Source: Bremia lactucae | Taxonomy: Eukaryota > Oomycota > Peronosporomycetes > Peronosporales > Peronosporaceae | NCBI RefSeq assembly: GCF_004359215.1 | Contig: NW_027152020.1 | Coordinates: 6,972-70,971 of the forward strand | Direction of reading: 5' to 3' | Length of the DNA: 64,000 nt | Shown: in pieces, positions 56,434 through 64,000 of the stretch | Position numbering within the stretch: position 1 is the stretch's first letter | How the letters are laid out: each line of letters begins with the position of its first letter | Notes under the pieces: generated by a model | Seen by the model: only the letters and a program-made list of their open reading frames with translations | Told to the model about the DNA's origin: nothing | The model's database searches: none | Translations under genes and position numbers: made by a program

Positions 56434-57319
56434 ATGGACAACTTGGTAATGACGTTGGAGACGCAGCGCGATGGGCTTCTGGCGGCTTACGCCACCACTG
56501 GCAACCGTGAAATAGCACAAAAGACCATATTGAAGCTTAAAAGCGTCTTTGAAGAGCTAGAGCTCGTGATAGCGGCCTCCACGACTTCTCCGCGGCCCGC
56601 AGCACTCACCCCTGGCTTGTACGCGACCTACCTGCTGGTAGTATTGCTGTCTAAGAATCTTAACGACGCGCGCTTTCTGTGGAAACGCATTCCAAACGAA
56701 ATTAAGCAAGCTTCTGAGGAGCTGCGCAACATCTGGGAAGTTGGCAAAGCGTTATGGGAGCGGTGAGCTGTGAAAGATCCGTATGTGGTATGAAGTAAAA
56801 GGACATTGACCCGTTTAGCTTTTTGCATCAGAAACTTAGCTCAAGCCTACGCGGCAATGGACTATGACTGGTCCTTGACACTAGACGGACTCGTAAAGGC
56901 GCTTAAAAGTGCGTGTACAATTGCTTAATTGACAACTGCACCTATCTGAACTGAATTGGGCATTGCTTTGCAGCTTCGACACGGGAAGATGCTACTGAGT
57001 TACTTAGTCGAGCGTATACAACAATTGCAATTAGTGATGCGTCAATAGCATTAGGCTTTGCACGACATGAAGACGCGGCACATTGTAAGTATTGTAGTAC
57101 ACCTTGACCAAGTAAAATCTGACTCGCTGGCTGTCCGTGGCTGGTGTAGACTGCTCGTCGCTGGGTTGGGATGTCTCGGCTACTAATCAAATGATTTCTC
57201 CGAAGCCTATACATTCCGTATGTCGTACTTCATCAAGAATCTTGGATCTGGACCGATTAAACACACTTTCCAAGGCGGTGCTGCATCTAGAACAAAACAC
57301 GCTACTTAAATTGCCTTGA
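56434..57319 (+). CDS. CSN8: COP9 signalosome complex subunit 8
   Basis: Exons 56,434-56,762, 56,832-56,908, 56,974-57,084 and 57,150-57,319; 687 nt, 228 aa. The COP9 signalosome removes NEDD8 from cullins and so controls cullin-RING ubiquitin ligases; CSN8 is its smallest PCI-type scaffold subunit. Sequence support: an N-terminal helical part (LTPGLYATYLLVVLLSKNLN and ARFLWKRIPNEIK), then AAMDYDWS. The winged-helix part is TTIAISDASIALGF, followed by LGWDVSATNQMISPKP, typical of the CSN8 end, and a closing helix LNTLSKAVLHLEQN. Introns of 69, 65 and 65 bp keep the frame at phases 2, 1 and 1. Start chosen at the first ATG (MDNLVMTLETQRDG). Identification is from family memory, not a search. 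Confidence 0.85.
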
Positions 57320-57877
57320 CTATTCGGAGTCTCAACAATAGTTGGGTAACAGTTTTAATGCTTGCTTTAATGGATTTTCCCTTAAATTTTCATATTTATT
57401 GTTAACGATTATTTGTAAACTGAGCTTGCTTCTACCTGGCACATGGCACTATGCACGGAGAATAAGGCAATGTTAAACTTTGAATAACCGTTTGCAAATA
57501 TGAAGATTTGTTATAAATAATTAAAGCTATGTTTTTGTTTTTGTCGTAATTGAAGTGGTGGATCCGAGTCTCCCTTTCCTACTTAGTAATCGCAGAAAAG
57601 CATTTTGTCTTCTTTTGACGTTCTTCGAAGTGAAATTAATTAGTGCTTCGAGGAGGCGTATACACTTTGATTACAGACTGTCAGTACTAGGTCCCGGCGA
57701 TGCCTGTTATACTTCGTTTATTTATTCTTTTTAAAATCAACTAGCATTTGTAATTTGTACTACAAGTTGTTTTTGTAATCATAAATTAATCCTCTTTTTT
57801 AATAATAGGATTTGTTTCTATAATAAGCTTTTTCTTTAATGTCGACTTCTCAACTTAATTTTGCATTGTGAATAAAC
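57320..57877. other. Intergenic, no gene seen
   Basis: AT-rich sequence with no supported ORF. Holds the CSN8 3' end and the upstream region of the repeat protein. Confidence 0.5.
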
Positions 57878-57887
57878 CTGACGTCAG
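57878..57887. promoter_or_regulatory. CRE-like palindrome upstream of the repeat protein
   Basis: CTGACGTCAG, 37 bp before the ATG. TGACGTCA is the classical site for bZIP factors of the CREB/ATF type (established knowledge). So close to the start, it might also be 5' UTR sequence by chance. Confidence 0.3.
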
Positions 57888-57923
57888 TCGGGAATTCACG
57901 AAAAGACACCACCCACTGCCAAG

Positions 57924-58421
57924 ATGTATCCCGGAGGAGGCCAGCCCCCTAATGGATACCCCCAGCAACCAGGCCATCCCCCTCAGCAAGGTTACCCGCC
58001 GCAGCAGTACCCACCTCAACAGGCATATCCACCACAACAGGGATACCCGCCGCAGCAGTACCCACCTCAACAGGGGTATCCACCGCAACAGGGATACCCA
58101 CCGCAGCAAGGCTATCCTCCGCAGCAGGGTTACCCTCCACAGCAGTTCCCATCGCAGCAATACCCGCCGCAACCTGCTCCTTACGGTGCTCAACCTGGGT
58201 ATCCCGCCCGCGGCCTGCATGCACCGCAACCCGGATTCGCATATGCTCAGCCCGCCTACGTGGCGCAGCCAGGTATCATGATGGCTGGTGGCATGATGAA
58301 GCACGGAAAGCTCAAGCATGGAAAGCACAAGGGCCTTAAGTTTAAAGGTCACAAGTATAAAGGCCACAAGGGCAAAAATTTCAAAAAGATGGGCAAGAAG
58401 ATGAAGAAAATGTTCAAGTAA
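57924..58421 (+). CDS. GYPPQQ-repeat protein with Lys/His-rich tail
   Basis: Single exon, 165 aa. Residues 1-20 are Gly/Pro/Gln-rich. About residues 20-90 are tandem GYPPQQ/QYPPQQ units (XYPPX-type repeat), and a 51-bp segment at 57,993 recurs at 58,044. A hydrophobic Ala/Tyr/Val part follows ([13 protein letters not shown]), then Met/Gly-rich GIMMAGGMM. The last 45 residues are nearly all Lys, His, Gly, Phe and Met ([19 protein letters not shown]) and end KKMKKMFK. The layout resembles plant glycine-rich protein A3-like proteins, whose function is unclear. No signal peptide. The repeat is likely disordered and the tail could bind nucleic acid or membranes; both are inference. The long minus-strand frame over it is a shadow of the repeats. 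Confidence 0.85.
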   Translation: MYPGGGQPPNGYPQQPGHPPQQGYPPQQYPPQQAYPPQQGYPPQQYPPQQGYPPQQGYPPQQGYPPQQGYPPQQFPSQQYPPQPAPYGAQPGYPARGLHAPQPGFAYAQPAYVAQPGIMMAGGMMKHGKLKHGKHKGLKFKGHKYKGHKGKNFKKMGKKMKKMFK

Positions 58422-60899
58422 AAGAGCAAGAGTGACACGCAGAGTAAAGTGAAGCTCCGCCAAGCCGTCTCTTTTCCTTTAGCATTGTTCCTAGAAAAGC
58501 CCTGCATTTATGGATATGTGAAGAATGATAATGACAGGGAAAAGCAAAGAAGTATATAGCAATCGCAAGCATAGCATTAACTTACTTGTAAAAAAGGAAT
58601 ATATTAGTCTTATTATAGAAATCCAGTCAAGTACATTAGACGATTCCCTTACCACAGCGCTCCTTCTCAGCATCCCCAATCCTTTTTAGATTGAGTCATT
58701 TGACAGCGTTTTAGTCCATAATTCAATTCACGGCAGTAATGTAGTGAATTGAGAAGAGATTTAAGATTGATTTGCCTTTAAATTATCGTCGCTATTTCCT
58801 ACGACGAAGTCACATAAGATACATCAACAGCCGGTTTTTCTTACACAGAGGGACTGCGGGGGGACGAGGCCTTGGTGCCATTTGATCTCATTTAAAATCA
58901 TACTTTGCCCTGTTTTCGCGCTTCCTGAAAACGTAAGATAACTCCTCTTTTCGATTCAAGACCGCGTCGAGAAAGGCGCAGCTTATAGCAGTCGAAAAAG
59001 AATTTATAATCGCAAGCCGGGTGATTCAACTACGGCGGTCCAGGGATTGCACAGCACAGGATGGTCAAAAGCACTGGGCAATAGTTAATACCTTCGTGTT
59101 CGTCAAGTTACAGTGGCCGTTCCCGCGCTGAATAAGACGCATCTGTCTGGGCGGGGAAGGTCTGGGTACCGTAAGAAGCAGTTGACGCAAACCGCACGCA
59201 CGACGTTAACGAATATAGAAGTTTATGTTGTCGGTCTCTAGTATTACCAACCCAAGTGTCTGCCTCCCAACTTCTACGATCGCTTTCCTTCTAGATTGTT
59301 CTCAAACTGTGTCCACCGTCACAGGAAAGCTTTCTGAATTTCGATGAAGTTCTCCAACCAAGTAAAACGTTTTTTTTTTGTGTCCGCATACTCCAGGGTT
59401 GGAACCTGATACCGATCTTGCCCGTTTGCAAGAATGAGCTTTTTATGAAACAGTTCGATTTCAGAAGGACAATAATAAAGTGGTGCTGTGCGTCAGAGAG
59501 TTGCGGTTGCCTCAATCTTCACACACGCTTGGGCAATCAAAAGGTCCCTATAATAGTACTCTTAGCAAAGTATATGATAAGGCGCATGCATGTCACAGTG
59601 ACTTCTTCTGGCTCAGCTTCGATGCACATAATGTCGACCACGAATAACGTCTAGCAGCAGACCGCACTCAATGCTCTGGAGATTCACTCTCATCCTTGAT
59701 GTCATCTCGGGCTGACCTCAGCTGCGGTCGCCAGTACCTCATGAGCCAATTCACCGCCGACGTTGCAGGAGCAGCTCGCTGGTTGGCCACTTCTAGCCAA
59801 GCAGTTCGTTCTCATCAAGGCTGCACGAGACGAGCCGGACCTTTAGACTCACCATCAAGCGCATGTAATTGTCGATTGTTGCATTTCCGTCAGGCTCTAT
59901 AAATCATGCTCGCACGTATGTTGCTGAGCTAGAAGTCTCGTTTGCTTTTAGTAGTAAGCAATGACATAAGTACCCACATGCTGATGTCGCATGTCAATAA
60001 AGCGAAGAATAAAGAGAGTGGCCCTACATTCCTTCTTTTTAATCCTATCTCGAACCATACAGTACAAACTTGAAATCACATTTTCTGCTCACGATATGGC
60101 ATCGGAGCTGGCGTGACTGGCGTTGCACATGTGACCCCGACCCCGCCGCCGGTCTCTTGCAATAATGCGCGCTTCCTGCATAAGCCAGCACACCTGGCAA
60201 GAGCTCTCGGGGATTCAATACTCGACAAAGCGCCAACGTAGCACCGTGTCGCAATCGTTTCCGGGTCGGCTTGCGTTGGACGCAAAAGTGATACATTTGG
60301 GCTTTGCTAAAGACAAGTCATCACGTATAAAGCAATTGTATGCATTTCACAAATTCTTGGCAGGTTATCTGCACGCGCGCGAACGCTTCTGTCTCCGTCG
60401 GTCGGCTCCTTCCCTCGTGCCCCGACGCACGTGACCGAGGGGAACGCGCGTGACGCGAAGGTACAACTTCTGGTCGCAATCCTTCTCTTTCAATCTGCGC
60501 TACGATCACTAGCGAACGATTGGAACGAGCCATTTGTACTTATAAACTTGCTTATAAAAATCCTACGCACTGAGGCGGGGGGATGAATTAACCACTACCA
60601 ACTGTAATGCACGCGCTTCCTGTGACGGCGACGACACAGTCAGAGCACTCTATTGTTTCACAAACACCCCCATTTGCTCGCACAAAGCGGCCACGACTTC
60701 CACTATCGTGACCCTGCACAAGCGCCTCCTCTTGTTATAGTAGTTATACGTAATGTACTGCTCGGCAGCCTCCCCTACACACGGGGGCGGTCCCATCTCG
60801 CGATGCAGTTCTTCTTATCGTTCTACACGAGATCTGGGTCTTCTCGACGCACTGCTGCCAAGAAATCCCTAACTAGCTTGCGTGGCGGACCGCGCGCGA
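58422..60899. other. Intergenic region, no supported gene
   Basis: 2.5 kb with short frames only. 59,403-59,654 (plus) contains KWCCASESCGCLNLHTR, which vaguely resembles a FLYWCH-type finger of Mutator-like transposases, but the frame is short and isolated. The minus-strand frame at 60,285-60,076 lacks an ATG. No LTR or repeat noticed. Confidence 0.4.
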
Positions 60900-61352
60900 C
60901 TACGCGGTCAGAAAATCCGGCAGCTGAAAGTCGGTGTCTTCTCCGGCGTCGTTCTCCGGGTTTCGGTCCCGGGTACTCACTTGAATGTAGTCTGCCGTCA
61001 CGGTCTCGTAGCTGCTTAAGCGCAGCGTCAGTTCGCAAAAACAGCAGTCGCACCCAGGCTCATGCGTCTCGGCGTCTTCGGCCGAGGCAATGCCCTTGGA
61101 ATTGTCAAACACACGCTCCATGAGCTTTGCCCGCCAATCTTGGTAGATTTTCAGGCGTAGTTGATGCGCCACGACGCGCGCTTCCGGGCTCATACTCAAT
61201 GCTTGTTCCGACACTTGCGTCGAAAAGTCATCCATGATATTCAGGTATTGCTCATGGAGAGTCTGTAAGCTCGAAAGCAGCTGATCTTCCTCAGGGGAAA
61301 GCGTTTCTTTCATGCCGACGAGGAAGTCGCGGACATTCTTAGCAATTTCCAT
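60900..61352 (-). CDS. Hypothetical protein, helical with Cys cluster
   Basis: 150 aa if unspliced, from ATG at 61,352 (MEIAKNVRDFLVG) to TAG at 60,900-60,902. Mostly helical (EEDQLLSSLQTLHEQYLNIM, RLKIYQDWRAKLME) with a compact Cys cluster, CDCCFCELTLRL, near residue 100 that could bind metal. A 57-bp stretch (60,980-60,924) starts GTGAGT and ends TTTCAG, so it may be an intron. Removing it keeps the frame and gives YIQ joined to LPDFLTA, 131 aa. An upstream frame at 61,579 has no ATG, but an extra 5' exon cannot be excluded. No family recognised. A gene is likely because codons stay open and composition is protein-like. Confidence 0.55.
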   Translation of the reverse strand: MEIAKNVRDFLVGMKETLSPEEDQLLSSLQTLHEQYLNIMDDFSTQVSEQALSMSPEARVVAHQLRLKIYQDWRAKLMERVFDNSKGIASAEDAETHEPGCDCCFCELTLRLSSYETVTADYIQVSTRDRNPENDAGEDTDFQLPDFLTA

Positions 61353-62478
61353 GACTGCTCGGGTCGGTCCCTGACAATTTTGGTGTCGACCACGTTGTGA
61401 CTAGAACTGCTACTCCACTTGATACGATGTAGCTCTCTTGTCTGAACTCGCAGCAGTGCACGAATCAGAGCAGTACAAAGGCTGTGTGGTCTAAGTGTGG
61501 CGTGGCCAGCAAGATGGCGAATGGTACTGGCCCGGCGCTGGGCTGGGCTGAGGCTTGCAGGTGTCGTGGAGTGGGCCACGCCATATTGATTCCCTTCTAC
61601 TGAGTATCAAACAAGGCAAACTTTGGTAGATTTAGGCCACGGCAAAAATATATTTAGGACAATATTTGTCACGCTGCCTGTACAAAGAGACTAGGGTGTA
61701 GAATAAGTAACAATCGGCATATTGATTATCACCCGCGCGGCTGCTTTGCCGGTAATGCAACGTGTGAATGTATGTAGCCGCGGTAACAGCGCAATATGTT
61801 TAATAAATTGTGTCACCTTCAAATGCGATATTGCTCTTGCTATCTGTCTTAACTTACTGATTTCTTCTTACTGATGGCCAATAGTGCCACACGCTGTTGC
61901 TTTTGAATTCCATCTCTGCTATTTAAGGCCACGCCCCGGACATTGCATCAGTCAATTGTGACTTCTAAAGTGAAATGCCCATGCCCCAGTTTGAAAACGG
62001 CATGGGAAAGTTAGGCGTTTCTGGGCAATGGCCTTGAGACCTCGCATTTGTAGAAAGCTATATAAGAAACGCTACGAGCGCTTTACTATTGTTGTCGCCG
62101 TTGACGTTGAGTAAGAAATATAGGCTTTCGTACTTAATAGCGTGCTCCACGCACGATTACGCGCGTTTCTTCACAAATACAGTGTTAATCCCGCTTCACA
62201 CACGTTTACGCGCGTGTCTTATAAAGAAGGCAAGCATTCGAACGGTATTATATCATTCTGTTGCGGAGGTGAGGGCTTTGTACCAATTTATGCAAACTTT
62301 GTACAAGTGTAGGACCGCTTTGGAGGAAAAAACTCTCCATCGCTTTTTTCTGCTTATCATTACACGATACTCTCCTAAAGGCTAATCGTAAGCAAAATTG
62401 CTGATACGCTAGGTGCAAATTTATAGATATCGACAGTAGACCTTCGCAATTTTGCTACTACTGAATTATGGTATTTTC
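61353..62478. other. Region without a supported gene
   Basis: Contains the upstream flank of the hypothetical gene and a TATA-like CTATATAAG at about 62,057. A plus-strand frame at 62,089-62,385 lacks an ATG and any known motif. The ACGCGCGT core recurs at about 62,160 and 62,210. Confidence 0.4.
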
Positions 62479-62598
62479 TTAGAAGGCTGCCACGTGCTTC
62501 CAATCACTCGTCTTCATCCGAGGCCACAGATACAGAAAATGAATGCCGCCGGTCTGCTCAAAGCAGTCCGGCGTGGACTTGATACATTGTCCGCAATT
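62479..62598 (-). CDS. Candidate terminal exon of an unrecognised gene
   Basis: After a TTGAACAG acceptor, the minus-strand frame reads NCGQCIKSTPDCFEQTGG, then IHFLYLWPRMKTSDWKHVAA and a stop at 62,479-62,481; 39 residues. The Cys and aromatic content and the good acceptor make it look like a real last exon. No upstream exon in a compatible phase was found in the next few hundred bases, so this stays tentative. Confidence 0.3.
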   Translation of the reverse strand, partial: NCGQCIKSTPDCFEQTGGIHFLYLWPRMKTSDWKHVAAF

Positions 62599-64000
62599 CT
62601 GTTCAAGTGAAAGGTGACAAGATTTTCAAAAACGTATCGCCGAAGGCAGACCGTGGACACTGCGCGGCGGTGGCGTGCCTCAGTCTCATGGCAAATCGCT
62701 CCGAGTGGTCTGATCGGGCAGAATTCCGATCCTAGAGATAATGATGACCGCTATATTTGCGACTGAAATGGCTCTTAAAAAGGTTCCGACGCCAATTGGT
62801 TCTCGCTCTTAATAGATACATTTAGCAATTATAAGTCATACACTAGAAAAAACGTTTTGAACGCGGTATTTAAGTGATAAGCTAACAGTTACGACGCACA
62901 ACACCGTGCGCTACCAGCGGAAAGCATCCACATTTAGATTTGCTTTCGCCTAAGGCTTAGCTCTGCATGCAACGCTAGGGTAGAATTTAAAAATTTCATA
63001 GCTTTGTGTCTATTACCATCGCATTTTGTCGGAAACGCCGGCTCCGCACGGAACTGACAAAATATGTAACTATTAGGGCCATGTAGACAAGGCAATATTA
63101 AAAAATAAGTGTAAGGTTATTACCGCAAATGAACTGTTATGGGATTTCCGCTTTAAAGCAGACCAGACCAGCCGCTGGAAGCGGAATTCGTTTTCGTTCG
63201 AACAAAGGGTGCCTTTAACAATGGTTTTAGATTGATCTGCGAAGTGTCGTAACAGGACCTTGAAGATAATCGAAAGAAACTTCCAAGAGGTACCTGTCGT
63301 CTCGTACACTCAAATCCTTTGATATGCAGCAAAACGTTTATACTACGCAGCGTGCCACTTTGCCGTTGCAGCTGAAACTTCTTAGATGTCCACCTTAAAT
63401 GTTTCGTCGTCACCTACTGGGCAGTAGGCATCTTTGCCGTTGATCTTCATCAGTCATTTAAAGAAAGATCAAGCATTAGTAATGAACGAATACTTACTCT
63501 GGATAGTGTGCCACCATGGGGCGTCTTATTTGACTAAATTTGTTTTACCAGGTGACAAGGGCGACGAGCCAAAACTAGAAACTTCAGATTGCAACCTGCT
63601 ATTTTAATAGATCAATGTCTGGACGTTGCACCGCATCTCCCTTCGGAAGGTTGACTATTTAACGAGAAAGGTTTATTAAGGTTAGGTACAAACCCAAGAC
63701 CGCAGCCGATTTTGGCCGGAGGAGAGGCAAGGACATCCACTACTTTTATTCTTTACCCAAAGCAAGCCTCATCCGCTAAGCGTCCGCATTATTCGGGTGA
63801 AAAACTAAGGGTAATATTAAGTGCATCCGTAAATATCCAAATTTGAGGCTATCACGCCGCAAGATCATAAAATGGAGATTAAATAAAAGCTAAAGTCACC
63901 CGGCGGGTATACAACCTATGCGTGCTAACAGTTAAAAATAAAAAACTGTTCCTTATGTAACACTGTTAGGCAATTTTGGAGACTTTTAATCATCTACCGT
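62599..64000. other. Right end of window, no supported gene
   Basis: Only short frames without ATG or recognisable motifs on either strand. No LTR sequence noticed. May hold upstream exons of the candidate gene ending at 62,479 or a gene that continues beyond the window. Confidence 0.4.

Noticed and set aside
57855..58463. Long minus-strand frame of 202 residues with Leu/Arg repeats
   Set aside because: Shadow of the GYPPQQ repeats on the other strand; periodicity follows the plus-strand codons.
59403..59654. FLYWCH-type zinc finger of a Mutator-like transposase
   Set aside because: Only a vague resemblance over about 25 residues, no transposase core nearby and no terminal inverted repeats found.
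61310..61579. Minus-strand frame upstream of the hypothetical gene, as a mitochondrial presequence exon
   Set aside because: It has no ATG (starts from GTG), and no intron of reasonable size joined it convincingly to the downstream frame.
1..64000. tRNA and rRNA genes
   Set aside because: No cloverleaf-compatible TTCRANNC box with matching acceptor stem and no rRNA-like sequence was spotted by eye; a tRNAscan-type search would settle it.

Overview
The window looks like a gene-poor, retrotransposon-rich stretch of an oomycete genome, most likely a downy mildew or Phytophthora relative. This is inferred from a few compact genes with short GT-AG introns (53-140 bp) set in nested Ty3/gypsy debris. 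No rRNA, tRNA, CRISPR array or bacterial-style operon was seen.

Positions 1-54,000 are almost all Ty3/gypsy remains. I sort them into three families by LTR. Family A LTRs (about 450 bp) begin TGTAACGGGGTGTATCG. Family B LTRs (about 515 bp) begin TGTAACGGGCTAAAG. Family C LTRs (about 500 bp) begin TGTAACGGGGTATGAGG. Gag and pol of A and C are similar to each other; B is distinct. All three have a TGGTANCAC-type primer binding site just inside the 5' LTR. All copies are broken by stops, frameshifts, deletions, inversions and head-to-head joins. A Ty1/copia scrap lies inside one B element. The most unusual feature is an antisense ORF between integrase and the 3' LTR. It recurs in families A and B and, by homology, in C.

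One host-gene island sits inside the transposon field: SF3B5 (splicing factor 3B subunit 5, 86 aa) followed by HIS6 (histidine biosynthesis isomerase, 7 exons, 268 aa). It appears twice in tandem (7,003-9,586 and 9,588-12,171) with one N between. This is best explained as two overlapping contigs laid end to end, so only the second HIS6 is complete. A 3.58-kb block (30,476-34,059) recurs without visible difference at 44,612-48,195.

From about 54,000 the sequence becomes host-like. A MYND-finger gene (minus, 4 exons, 564 aa) and a COP9 signalosome subunit 8 gene (plus, 4 exons, 228 aa) are divergently arranged 82 bp apart. A GYPPQQ-repeat protein with a Lys/His-rich tail follows at 57,924-58,421, then a small hypothetical gene at 60,900-61,352 (minus). 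The remaining 2.6 kb holds at most an isolated candidate exon. Intron structures were built by eye from splice signals and family resemblance, not from transcript data.
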